Assembly (NCBI RefSeq): GCF_000718165.1
Contig: NZ_JOEY01000011.1
Span: 1-64,000 of the forward strand
Source: Streptomyces fulvoviolaceus
GTDB taxonomy: Bacteria > Actinomycetota > Actinomycetes > Streptomycetales > Streptomycetaceae
Direction of reading: 5' to 3'
DNA: 64,000 bases
Positions 52,954 to 60,581 of this stretch are shown piece after piece. The translations under genes were made by a program, and so were the position numbers. Position 1 is the stretch's first letter. Every line of letters begins with the position of its first letter. The notes under the pieces are model-generated. The model did no database searches, had not been told where the DNA came from, and was given only the letters and a program-made list of their open reading frames with translations.

Positions 52954-53085
52954 TCAGGCCCTGCGGCGCCGGGTGGAGCCCGAGGCACCACCGAAAAGCC
53001 GGGCCAGCGCCCGGAAGGGCAGCGTCACGACGGTGGCGATGGCCCCACCGATCTGGCGCAGTACGTCAGCGATTGCACGGAACAC
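52954..53085 (-). CDS. LPFR-motif small protein
   Basis: 43 aa: VFRAIADVLRQIGGAIATV, then TLPFRALARLFGGASGS and an Arg-rich tail. The LPFRAL(A/G)RLFGG core defines the actinobacterial LPFR small-protein family, of unknown function; amphipathic/hydrophobic N-terminal helix suggests membrane association. GTG at 53085 with AAGGGGA upstream; stop TGA at 52954-52956. It lies 80 bp before tex on the same strand. Short genes like this are easily missed. Confidence 0.7.
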   Translation of the reverse strand: MFRAIADVLRQIGGAIATVVTLPFRALARLFGGASGSTRRRRA

Positions 53086-53181
53086 GAGAATCCCCTTTCC
53101 TCTCCCGGCCACCACGACCGGAGGAGGACCGAGTACCTCGCCCGCGGCCCGGCATGCGCCATCGCCCCGCGGCACCTCCGA

Positions 53182-54051
53182 TCAGCGCTTGCCGAACAGG
53201 CCCGCCGGGTAGGCGCCGGCGGTGAGTACGGCGCCCGCGAACTTCCTGCCGAGCTCGGTCAGGCGGGCGACGCCGTCCGCGCCCAGGTGCTCGTAGGGAG
53301 CCCGGTCCAGCGTGTCGGTCTCCCGTTCGATCTCCTCGCGCAGCGCGGCGCCCTGCTCCGTCAGCTCGCCGTCCGCGTCCAGCAGTCCGCGCTCCCGCAG
53401 CCGTCCGGCCGCCGCTTCCCATTCCTCCCGGGTCCAGCCGCGCGTGACGGACACCCACTTCGGTGTCATTCCCCTGCCGGTCGCGGCATGGGTCACCAGG
53501 GCTTCCAGACCGTCGAGCCCGGCGGCCATCAGCGCGGCGAGGTGCCCGTCGCCCCGGTGCTCGCGCAGCAGCGTGGCCGCGTGCCAGTAGGCCAGGTGCG
53601 GCTCCTCGGGCACCGGCAGGTCGGCGTGCGCGGAGTACAGCGGCCGGGCGCTGCGCGAACAGGCCCCGGCGGCACGCAGGGCGAGCCGCGCGGCCTCCGC
53701 CATCTCCGCCGAGGCCAACGCCTCCTCGCCCAGCAGACGACGCAGCGTCGAGTCGACGGCACGCGCGCGTGCGGCGAGAACCTGCTCGGGCGTGGCGACC
53801 GACCAGACCGCGGGCACGTGCTCGGCCACCAGCTCGTGCTTGTAGTTGTAGAACGTCGCCGTCACCGTGCCGGCCCCGACCGGCCCCATCGCGGCCGCGC
53901 GCACCGCGAAGTTCACGGCCCGGGGATGGGTGACGCCGACCGAGCCCAGCTCACGGTCCAGGTCGGGCGAGAAGTAGTGCGTGGCGTGCAGGGTGTTGAG
54001 CGTGTTCTGGCAGTGGCGGCCCGCGCGAGGGTCCAGGACGGCGGTAGTCAT
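53182..54051 (-). CDS. SCO6745-family protein (helical regulator-like)
   Basis: 289 aa beginning MTTAVLDPRAGRHCQNTLN. The first 190 residues are helical with conserved ATHYFSPDLDRELG and TFYNYKHELVAEHVPAVWSV; the C-terminal part (about 205-285) reads like a winged-helix/MarR-like region (TREEWEAAAGRLRERGLLDADGELTEQGAALREEIE). It corresponds to the uncharacterised SCO6745 family named from S. coelicolor. A perfect 16-bp palindrome stands 12 bp upstream of the ATG at 54051, so transcription is tightly regulated. Confidence 0.85.
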   Translation of the reverse strand: MTTAVLDPRAGRHCQNTLNTLHATHYFSPDLDRELGSVGVTHPRAVNFAVRAAAMGPVGAGTVTATFYNYKHELVAEHVPAVWSVATPEQVLAARARAVDSTLRRLLGEEALASAEMAEAARLALRAAGACSRSARPLYSAHADLPVPEEPHLAYWHAATLLREHRGDGHLAALMAAGLDGLEALVTHAATGRGMTPKWVSVTRGWTREEWEAAAGRLRERGLLDADGELTEQGAALREEIERETDTLDRAPYEHLGADGVARLTELGRKFAGAVLTAGAYPAGLFGKR

Positions 54052-54062
54052 GGACCACACGC

Positions 54063-54078
54063 TACCGACCGGTCGGTA
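54063..54078. promoter_or_regulatory. TACCGACCGGTCGGTA palindrome (TetR-type operator)
   Basis: Perfect 16-bp palindrome at 12-27 bp upstream of the SCO6745-family start, in the divergent gap with the GlxA-like regulator. The ACCGACCGGTCGGT core is the commonest TetR-repressor operator shape in actinobacteria. No TetR gene is adjacent. Confidence 0.65.
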
Positions 54079-54166
54079 CTCGGGCGGTGGGCGGTCCCGG
54101 CCGATGGCGGAAAAGGTGGGGACATCGTCATTGCGGCTGTCCCGCCGCCCGCAAAGAATCGACCGC

Positions 54167-55126
54167 ATGGCCCAGCGAACCGTTCTCGTCCTCCTCTTCG
54201 ACGACGTGCAGAGCCTCGATGTCACCGGCCCTCTGGAGGTCTTCGCGGGCGCCGAGCAGCACACCCCGGGTACGTACCGCATCCGTACGGCGTCCCTGGA
54301 CGGGGCTCCCGTGCGGACCTCCAGCGGCCTGACCCTCGTACCGGACGAATCGTCGGCAGAGGCCCGTGAACCGCACACCTTGCTGGTCCCGGGCGGCGAG
54401 GGCACCCGCCACCCCGACCCGCGCCTGATCGACTGGCTGCGTGAGAACGGCTCGCGCGCCGAGCGCCTGGTCTCCGTGTGCACCGGTGCGTTCCTGCTCG
54501 CCGGGGCGGGCCTCCTGGACGGCCGCCGTGCCACGACCCACTGGGCGTACTGCGACACGCTCGCCCGTGCCCACCCGGCCGTCGAGGTCGACCCCGACCC
54601 CATCTACATCCGCGACGGCCGGATCGCCACCTCCGCCGGCGTCACCTCGGGCATCGACCTCGCCCTCGCGCTGGTCGAGGAGGACCTGGGCCGGGACGTG
54701 GCCCTCGCGATCGCCCGTCACCTGGTCGTCTTCCTGCGCAGGCCGGGCAACCAGGCCCAGTTCAGCGCCCAGCTCGCCGCCCAGACCGCCCAGCGCGACC
54801 CGCTCCGGGAGGTCCAGCAGTGGATCACCGAGCACCCCGCCGACGACCTGACCGTCGAGTCCCTCGCCGCCCGGGCCAACCTCTCGCCTCGCCACTTCGC
54901 CCGCGCCTTCCAGGCCGAGACCGGCATGCCCCCCGGCCGGTTCGTCGACCGGGTCCGCCTCGAACACGCCCGCCGTCTCCTGGAGGACACCGGCGGCGGC
55001 ATCGAGGAGATCTCCCGCACCAGCGGCTACGGCACCCCCGAGGCCATGCGCCGGGCCTTCGTCAGAACCCTCGGAACAGCCCCGGCCGAGTACCGCCGCC
55101 GCTTCCGCTCCACGCCCGTTCACTGA
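54167..55126 (+). CDS. GlxA-family regulator (DJ-1/PfpI domain + AraC HTH)
   Basis: 319 aa. N-terminal class I glutaminase-amidotransferase-like/DJ-1 domain (1-190) with Cys105 in VCTGAFLLAGAGLL and ATTHWAYC; C-terminal AraC/XylS double helix-turn-helix (about 215-315: SLAARANLSPRHFARAFQAETGMPPGRFV and ISRTSGYGTPEAMRRAF, quoted only as landmarks). These transcriptional activators respond to small metabolites. ATG at 54167; AAGAAT is about 12 bases upstream. The stop lies in the first unit of a 5-bp tandem repeat that leads to the following DJ-1 gene, so the two are likely co-transcribed and possibly functionally linked. Confidence 0.9.
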   Translation: MAQRTVLVLLFDDVQSLDVTGPLEVFAGAEQHTPGTYRIRTASLDGAPVRTSSGLTLVPDESSAEAREPHTLLVPGGEGTRHPDPRLIDWLRENGSRAERLVSVCTGAFLLAGAGLLDGRRATTHWAYCDTLARAHPAVEVDPDPIYIRDGRIATSAGVTSGIDLALALVEEDLGRDVALAIARHLVVFLRRPGNQAQFSAQLAAQTAQRDPLREVQQWITEHPADDLTVESLAARANLSPRHFARAFQAETGMPPGRFVDRVRLEHARRLLEDTGGGIEEISRTSGYGTPEAMRRAFVRTLGTAPAEYRRRFRSTPVH

Positions 55127-55166
55127 ACTGAACAGAACTGGACTGAACCGATCCGAACCGAGCTGA
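55122..55166. repeat. 5-bp tandem repeat (ACTGA-like, nine units)
   Basis: ACTGA, ACTGA, ACAGA, ACTGG, ACTGA, ACCGA, TCCGA, ACCGA, GCTGA in strict 5-bp register, immediately followed by AAGGA, the ribosome site of the next gene. The first unit contains the TGA stop of the GlxA-like gene. It fills almost the whole intergenic space. Confidence 0.75.
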
Positions 55167-55176
55167 AAGGAATCCG

Positions 55177-55812
55177 ATGCAGATCGCGATGGTCGTCTAC
55201 GACCGCTTCACCGCCCTCGACGTCGTGGGGCCCTACGAGATCCTCAGCCGCCTCCCGGACGTACGGGTCGACTTCGTCGCCGAGCAGACGGGCCCGGTCC
55301 GCACCGAGACGGGATTCCTCGCACTGACGGCGGACAAGGCCTTCGACGAGGTCCCGCATCCCGACGTCGTCGTGGTGTCGGGGGGACCCGGCACCTTCGC
55401 CCAGCTCGAGAACGAGGTCCTCCTGCAGTGGCTCCGGGCCGCCGACGCGACCAGCACCTGGACGACCTCCGTCTGCTCGGGGTCGCTGTTGCTCGCCGCC
55501 GCGGGCCTCCTGGAGGGACGCCGGGCGACCTCCCACTGGGTGGCTCTCGACCTGCTGAAGGAGTTCGGTGCCGAGCCGACGGGCGAGCGGGTCGTGACCC
55601 AGGGCAAGTACGTCACGGCGGCCGGCGTCTCCTCGGGCATCGACATGGCCCTCACCCTGGTCGGCAGGATCGCCGGCGACGAACACGCCCAGGCCGTACA
55701 GCTGTTGACCGAGTACGACCCGCAGCCGCCCTACGACGCCGGATCCCCCGGGAAGGCACCCGCGCACCTCGTCGAGGAGTTCCGCACGAACAGCCGCTTC
55801 ACCCTCGCGTAG
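55177..55812 (+). CDS. DJ-1/PfpI family protein (isonitrile-hydratase-like)
   Basis: 211 aa, a stand-alone DJ-1/PfpI domain: VVYDRFTALDVVGPYEIL with Glu21, VSGGPGTF, and the nucleophile elbow SVCSGSLLLAAAG with Cys100, followed by ATSHWVALDLL. The Cys/Glu pair and the SHW segment match isonitrile hydratase (InhA) relatives, but the reaction is not fixed. ATG at 55177 with AAAGGAA. It is paralogous to the N-terminal half of the preceding regulator. The 3' end overlaps the convergent crotonase gene by 14 bp. Confidence 0.88.
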   Translation: MQIAMVVYDRFTALDVVGPYEILSRLPDVRVDFVAEQTGPVRTETGFLALTADKAFDEVPHPDVVVVSGGPGTFAQLENEVLLQWLRAADATSTWTTSVCSGSLLLAAAGLLEGRRATSHWVALDLLKEFGAEPTGERVVTQGKYVTAAGVSSGIDMALTLVGRIAGDEHAQAVQLLTEYDPQPPYDAGSPGKAPAHLVEEFRTNSRFTLA

Positions 55813-56548
55813 TCCAGGTGAAGCTCGGCCGCCTGCGCTCCAGGAACGCGGCGACGCCCTCCGCGGTGTCGCCGCTGTCGCGCGCCTGCTCGCTCCAGTA
55901 GGCGTCCCGGTCCGTGAGCCCGTTCGCGAACTCCTTCGCCGCGGCCTGCGTCAGCTGCGAGCGGGAGACCAGGATCCGGGTGAACTCCCCGACCCGCTTG
56001 TCGAGTTCGCCCTCCGGCAGTACCTCGTCGACCAGTCCCGTGTGCAGCGCGCGCTCCGCGTCGATCAACTCGCCCGAGAACAGCAGGTACTTGGCGGCCG
56101 AGGGACCCACCAGCGACACCAACCGCCGGGTGGAGGAGGCCGGATAGACGATCCCGAGCTTCGCCGGCGTCACCCCGAACAGCGAGCCCTCCGCGGCGAA
56201 CCGCAGATCACAGGCCGCCGCGAGCTGCGACCCACCGCCCACGCAGTGGCCCCGGACCGCGGCCAGCGTGGGCTTCGGAAACGCCGCGAGGGCCTCCTCG
56301 GCGAGCACTGCGAGCCCCTGCGCCTCCTCCGGCGACTCCCGCAGCGTGGAGATGTCGGCGCCCGCACAGAACGTGCCGCCCTCACCGGTCAGCACGAGAG
56401 CCCGTACGTCCGCATCCGCGGCCAGGGTGTCGAGGAGCGGCGGCAGCGCTCGCCACATCGCGGCCGTCATGGCATTGCGCTTGGCCGGATGGTGGACCAC
56501 GACAGTGGCGACCGAGTCGGCGACGGTGTGCAACAGCTGCGGCTCCAT
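55799..56548 (-). CDS. crotonase-family protein lacking both hydratase glutamates
   Basis: 249 aa crotonase fold: oxyanion-hole segment GGTFCAGADISTL (about 57-69) and GHCVGGGSQLAAACDLRFA (100-118). In enoyl-CoA hydratase the two catalytic glutamates occur in GGGCEL and PEIKLG; here they are Gln108 (GGGSQL) and Ala129 (TPAKLG). So it binds a CoA ester but is unlikely to hydrate enoyl-CoA; decarboxylase, isomerase or hydrolase activity is possible. Compare fadB in this window where both Glu are kept. ATG at 56548. Annotated usually as enoyl-CoA hydratase/isomerase family. Confidence 0.88.
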   Translation of the reverse strand: MEPQLLHTVADSVATVVVHHPAKRNAMTAAMWRALPPLLDTLAADADVRALVLTGEGGTFCAGADISTLRESPEEAQGLAVLAEEALAAFPKPTLAAVRGHCVGGGSQLAAACDLRFAAEGSLFGVTPAKLGIVYPASSTRRLVSLVGPSAAKYLLFSGELIDAERALHTGLVDEVLPEGELDKRVGEFTRILVSRSQLTQAAAKEFANGLTDRDAYWSEQARDSGDTAEGVAAFLERRRPSFTWTTRG

Positions 56549-56600
56549 GAGTCGGATGCTAGCCGCACCCCTCGGCCGCACGATCAAGAAGGGGGTCGTA

Positions 56601-56672
56601 GCTCCAGGAGCCCCGCAGGGCCGGGCTCCAGGAGCCCCGCAGGGCCGGGCTCCAGGAGCCCCGCATGGCCGC
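56601..56672. repeat. three tandem copies of a 24-bp unit
   Basis: Units at 56601-56624, 56625-56648 and 56649-56672. Copies 1 and 2 are identical, copy 3 differs at 2 positions (CATGGCCGC for CAGGGCCGG). Each starts GCTCCAGGAGCCCC, containing the palindrome CTCC-A-GGAG. It is 52 bp upstream of the crotonase gene start. The 357-bp gap (56549-56905) contains no supported gene; besides the repeat I see only the presumed promoter regions of the two flanking divergent genes. Confidence 0.85.
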
Positions 56673-56905
56673 AGACAAGAGCGAGACCGTGGCCACGCTC
56701 ACGAACAAGCCGAACGGGCGGAACGAATCGAACGGCTCCGCGGTCAAACCCGTACAACCCGAATAGTTCGCAAAGACGGCACAAGGGGGACAGGAACAGT
56801 CCCACAACTGACCGCGTCATACGCCAACGGTCAGAAGTGCTCGATACTTGCTGACTTCTGTTCAGTTCTCCGGGGCGAAGCGGCGCACTCCCAACACTCG
56901 ACTGT

Positions 56906-57451
56906 GTGGTGACAATCGAGCGCAAGGGTGGCGACCGGACGATGGAGAACCACGGGCGCGGGTCCGGCCCACGCCCAGCGGGCGGCGGAGAAGAGCCCCT
57001 CGAACCGAGCACACCGGATCCGCTGCCGTACGAGGGTGTGTGGCGGTTCACCGCCACCGCCGTCGACGCGTCGGTCCCGCAGGCGCGGCATGCCGTACGG
57101 GACCTGCTGTTCCGCCAGGGTGTGCCGGTCTCGGACGATCTGGTCCAGGGCCTCCTGCTGATCGTCTCGGAACTGGTCACGAACGCCGTCCGGCACGCGG
57201 CGCTGCTGTCGCCGATGCTCGCGGTGGAGGTCGCCGTCGGCGCCGAGTGGGTGCGGGTGTCCGTCGAGGACAACCACCCCTACCGCCCCACCGCCCTGGA
57301 GGCCGACCACGGCCAGACCGGCGGACGGGGCCTGCTCCTGGTGCGCGAGGTCACCCGGGAGGCGGGCGGGGTGTGCGACGTCGAGCACACGTCGAGCGGC
57401 GGCAAGGTGATCTGGGCCGCCCTGCCGCTCAAACCCGTGCGGGTGTCGTGA
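56906..57451 (+). CDS. anti-sigma-factor-like ATP-binding protein (HATPase_c)
   Basis: 181 aa from GTG 56906 (ATG 56942 is the main alternative). After a 45-residue Pro/Gly-rich N-terminus comes a single GHKL ATPase domain: LLLIVSELVTNAVRHA (N box with Asn), VSVEDNHPYRP (G1-like, Asp) and GQTGGRGLLLVREV (G2). This is the RsbW/SpoIIAB-like single-domain family, which in Streptomyces is very expanded and lacks histidine-kinase parts. Partner sigma or anti-anti-sigma factors are not encoded nearby. Convergent with idi (6-bp gap). Confidence 0.85.
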   Translation: MVTIERKGGDRTMENHGRGSGPRPAGGGEEPLEPSTPDPLPYEGVWRFTATAVDASVPQARHAVRDLLFRQGVPVSDDLVQGLLLIVSELVTNAVRHAALLSPMLAVEVAVGAEWVRVSVEDNHPYRPTALEADHGQTGGRGLLLVREVTREAGGVCDVEHTSSGGKVIWAALPLKPVRVS

Positions 57452-57457
57452 CGCCTC

Positions 57458-58051
57458 TCACCAGCCGGCCGACGGGCCCGTCAGCTCCCTGACGGCGGGA
57501 CGGGCCGCGTCCAGGACGGTCATGAACCACGAGGAGAAGGTGTCCTTCGCATGCCGCTCCGCCAGCTCGGCGGGCGTCACGAAGGCCGTCGCGCCGACCT
57601 CCTCCGGGTCCGGCCCGAGCTTGGACTGCACGAGCCCGACGAAGAGGTGGTTGTACTCCTGCTCGACCAGGCCCGAGTCCGGGTCCGGATGGTTGTAGCG
57701 GACGGTGCCCGCCTCGGCGAGCAGCGACGGGGAGACGCCGAGCTCCTCGTACGTGCGCCGGGCCGCCGCCGCGAAGGGCGCCTCGCCCGGGTAGGGGTGG
57801 CCGCAGCAGGTGTTGGACCACACACCGGGGGAGTGGTACTTGCCCAGCGCCCGCTGCTGGAGCAGCAGCCGGCCCTGCTCGTCGAAGAGGAACACGGAGA
57901 AGGCGCGGTGCAGCTGGCCCGGCGCCTGGTGGGCGGCGAGCTTCTCCGCGGTGCCGATCGTGACGCCGTTCTCGTCGACCAGTTCCAGCAGGATCGCGTC
58001 TGCGGTGCCGTTCGACGCGCTGTGCGTCGCGGTGGCAGGTGTGATCGGCAT
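57458..58051 (-). CDS. idi: isopentenyl-diphosphate delta-isomerase type I
   Basis: 197 aa Nudix-fold enzyme. Active-site residues by comparison with E. coli Idi: His41, His48 (QLHRAF), Cys83-Gly-His85 in NTCCGHP, and Glu130/Glu132 in VEQEYNHLFVG; TYEELGV carries the Nudix-derived acidic residues. It interconverts IPP and DMAPP, feeding terpenoid and hopanoid synthesis. ATG at 58051 chosen because AAGG stands 6 bases upstream; ATGs at 58057 and 58066 are alternatives. No other isoprenoid genes are in the window. Confidence 0.93.
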   Translation of the reverse strand: MPITPATATHSASNGTADAILLELVDENGVTIGTAEKLAAHQAPGQLHRAFSVFLFDEQGRLLLQQRALGKYHSPGVWSNTCCGHPYPGEAPFAAAARRTYEELGVSPSLLAEAGTVRYNHPDPDSGLVEQEYNHLFVGLVQSKLGPDPEEVGATAFVTPAELAERHAKDTFSSWFMTVLDAARPAVRELTGPSAGW

Positions 58052-58237
58052 ACCCATCCTTCGCATCGGTTTTTCGCGCCTCAAGTCTGCCGCACAAATA
58101 CGGCGCTCCCGGCAGTTGATCGTGCCCGGCGCGGCGGACGGGGAACCGTCCGGGGCGGCGCTGTGAGGTTGAGGACGCAACGGCGAGCCGGATCGCTGCA
58201 TTCCGCCAGTACCGGATTTTCCGGCCTTACCGGACTC

Positions 58238-59173
58238 TCAGTGGCACAGCCGCGCCTCGTGCTCCGCGTGCCCGCTGGGTTCCAGCTGGAAGGTGCAGTG
58301 CTCCACGTCGAAGTGGTCGCCCAGGCAGCCCTGGAGCTCGTGCAGCATCTTCTCGTGGCCGATCGCGCTGAGGACGTCGGAGCGCACGACCACGTGCGCG
58401 GACAGGACCGGCATCCCGGAGGTGATCGTCCAGGCGTGCAGGTCGTGGATGTCCTCGACGCCGTCGAGAGCCAGTATGTGGGCCCGTACCTCGGAGATGT
58501 CGACGTCCTTGGGGGCCGCCTCCAGCAGGACGTCCAGGGTCTCGCGCAGCAGCTTGAAGGTGCGCGGCACGATCATCAGGCCGATCACGAGCGAGGCGAT
58601 CGGGTCGGCGGTCTGCCAGCCGGTGGTGAGGATCACCGTCGCCGAGATCAGCACCGCGACCGAGCCCAGCGCGTCCGCCGCGACCTCCAGGAACGCGCCG
58701 CGTACGTTCAGGCTCTCCTTCTGACCGCGCATGAGCAGCGTGAGAGAGATCATGTTCGCGACCAGACCGATCGCGCCGAACACGATGGTCAGCCCGCCCT
58801 CGGTGTCGGCCGGCGTGACGAACCGATGGATCGCCTCGTACAGGACATAACCGCCGACCCCGAGCAGCAGCAGACAGTTCGCGAGGGCGGCGAGGATCTC
58901 GGCGCGGGCGAGGCCGAAGGTGCGGTTCCCGCTCGGCGGGAGGTTCGCGAAGTGGATCGCGAGAAGGGCCATGCCCAGGCCCAGCGCGTCCGTCGCCATG
59001 TGCGCCGAGTCCGCGACCAGCGCGAGCGAGTCGGCGACCACACCGCCGACGATCTCGACCACCATGACGGTGAGCGTGATCGACAGCGCGACCCGCAGCC
59101 TGCCCCGGTAGGCGGCGGTCGCCGTACCGCCGGCGGGCGCGTGCGTGTGTCCGTGGTCGTGCCCAGCCCCCAT
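58238..59173 (-). CDS. cation diffusion facilitator (CzcD/ZitB-like metal exporter)
   Basis: 311 aa. His-rich N-terminus (GAGHDHGHTHAPAGG), six transmembrane helices and a C-terminal cytoplasmic ferredoxin-like domain (about 215-300). Metal site A: DSLALVADSAHMATDALGLG with the conserved HxxxD; site in TM5: EVAADALGSVAVL. The C-terminus ends with a His-rich FQLEPSGHAEHEARLCH. It exports Zn2+, Co2+ or Cd2+ in exchange for H+. ATG at 59173. No metal regulator adjacent. Confidence 0.92.
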   Translation of the reverse strand: MGAGHDHGHTHAPAGGTATAAYRGRLRVALSITLTVMVVEIVGGVVADSLALVADSAHMATDALGLGMALLAIHFANLPPSGNRTFGLARAEILAALANCLLLLGVGGYVLYEAIHRFVTPADTEGGLTIVFGAIGLVANMISLTLLMRGQKESLNVRGAFLEVAADALGSVAVLISATVILTTGWQTADPIASLVIGLMIVPRTFKLLRETLDVLLEAAPKDVDISEVRAHILALDGVEDIHDLHAWTITSGMPVLSAHVVVRSDVLSAIGHEKMLHELQGCLGDHFDVEHCTFQLEPSGHAEHEARLCH

Positions 59174-59277
59174 GGAAGCCGCCTCCTACGCGTTGATCCG
59201 GAACAGCCTGTCCGGGATCACAGTGAACTACGGGTAGGGGGTATCGGGCAACGCGGCACTGAACACCGTTGTCATGT

Positions 59278-59312
59278 GCCCTGACCTGCGCAAACGATTT
59301 GCAGGTCAGGGC
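59278..59312 (-). terminator. terminator downstream of galE
   Basis: GCCCTGACCTGC (59278-59289) pairs perfectly with GCAGGTCAGGGC (59301-59312); inside, AAA and TTT (59292-59294 / 59298-59300) extend the stem. It ends 10 bp past the galE stop. The stem is 12-15 bp long, without a U-tract. Confidence 0.75.
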
Positions 59313-59321
59313 GCCCTCAGT

Positions 59322-60293
59322 TCACTTGCCGTGGTGCAGCAGCCAGCCCCGCCAGGCCGACTCGACCATCTCGCGCACCCCGCGCCGGGCACTCCAGCCG
59401 AGCGTCTCGGCGGCCCGGACGGCCGAGGCCACCGAGACCGGTGCGTCGCCGGGGCGCCGGGCCTCCACGAGGGGCGGTCGTCGGTCACCGCTCACCTCGC
59501 CGATGACCGTGATCAGCTCGCGCACGGAGACGCCTTCGCCGCGACCGATGTTGACCGTGAGGTCGCCCTGCAGGTCCCCTTCGGCCAGCCGTCGGGCCGC
59601 CGCCAGATGCGCCTCCGCGAGATCGGCGACGTGAATGTAGTCACGGATGCACGTGCCGTCCGGCGTCGGATAGTCGTCGCCGAAGATCCGCGGGGCCTCG
59701 TCACGGGTGAGCCGGTCGAAGACCATCGGAACTATGTTGAAGACGCCGGTGTCGGCCAGTTCGGGTGCGGCCGCGCCCGCCACGTTGAAGTAGCGCAGGC
59801 ACACGGTCGAGATGCCGTGCGCCCGGCCAGCCGCCCGCACCAGCCACTCCCCGGCGAGCTTCGTCTCGCCGTACGGGTTCACGGGCGCGCACGGAGTGTC
59901 CTCCGTGATCAGTGCCACATCCGGGTTGCCGTAGACGGCCGCCGACGAGGAGAAGAGGAAGCGCTTGACCCCGGCCTCGGCGACCGCCTCCAGGAGCGTG
60001 CCGAGACCGCCCAGGTTCTCCTGGTAGTACCGGGTCGGCTGCGCCACGGACTCGGCGACCTGTTTGCGCGCCGCCAGGTGCACCACACCCGTCACCGCGT
60101 GCTCGGCCAGCACCCGCTTCAGCAGGTCGCCGTCGAGCGACGAGCCCTGCACGAGCGGGACCTCGGCCGGCAGTCGCGCGGGGAAGCCGGCGGAGAGATC
60201 GTCCAGTACGAGGACCCGCTCTCCGGCGTCGGTCATGGCCCGCGCCACATGGGCCCCGATGTATCCGGCACCGCCGGTGATCAGCCATGTCAT
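59322..60293 (-). CDS. galE: UDP-glucose 4-epimerase
   Basis: 323 aa extended SDR. NAD-binding GGAGYIG (7-13), substrate segment SSSAAVYG (115-122) and catalytic Tyr141-x3-Lys145 in YGETK; RYFNVAGA and RDYIHVADLAEAH follow. It interconverts UDP-glucose and UDP-galactose (or the N-acetyl forms) for cell-wall polysaccharides. ATG at 60293. Divergent from the CDP-alcohol phosphatidyltransferase operon, with which it may share a cell-envelope role. Confidence 0.92.
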   Translation of the reverse strand: MTWLITGGAGYIGAHVARAMTDAGERVLVLDDLSAGFPARLPAEVPLVQGSSLDGDLLKRVLAEHAVTGVVHLAARKQVAESVAQPTRYYQENLGGLGTLLEAVAEAGVKRFLFSSSAAVYGNPDVALITEDTPCAPVNPYGETKLAGEWLVRAAGRAHGISTVCLRYFNVAGAAAPELADTGVFNIVPMVFDRLTRDEAPRIFGDDYPTPDGTCIRDYIHVADLAEAHLAAARRLAEGDLQGDLTVNIGRGEGVSVRELITVIGEVSGDRRPPLVEARRPGDAPVSVASAVRAAETLGWSARRGVREMVESAWRGWLLHHGK

Positions 60294-60581
60294 GGTCGCC
60301 CACCCTATGCCGACCCGACGGCGGCCGACCCCGATGTCCCGGATGCCCGGTCTGTGAGCGCGGTTTGTGGGCGAGGCCCGTGATCACCGATGATGATCGC
60401 GGCAAAGGCCGGGGGAGGCAGCGCTGATCGGCCCGTGAACGGGCGGTGAACGCAGCCTTCCTCGTATCCGATAGCCTCTGCCGACATGCCGCCCGCCTGG
60501 TGCAGCCCGACCACGCCAAGGGGCGCCCCCACCGTGAACACGACCGGCGCCCGCGCGTCGGCACCCAGGGAGTGAGTTCGG

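Noticed and set aside
56559..57273. Minus-strand and plus-strand ORFs reading through the 24-bp tandem repeats as GSWSPALR or PGAPQGRA repeats
   Set aside because: Both overlap the anti-sigma-like or crotonase genes and lack start sites or conserved sequence outside the repeat.
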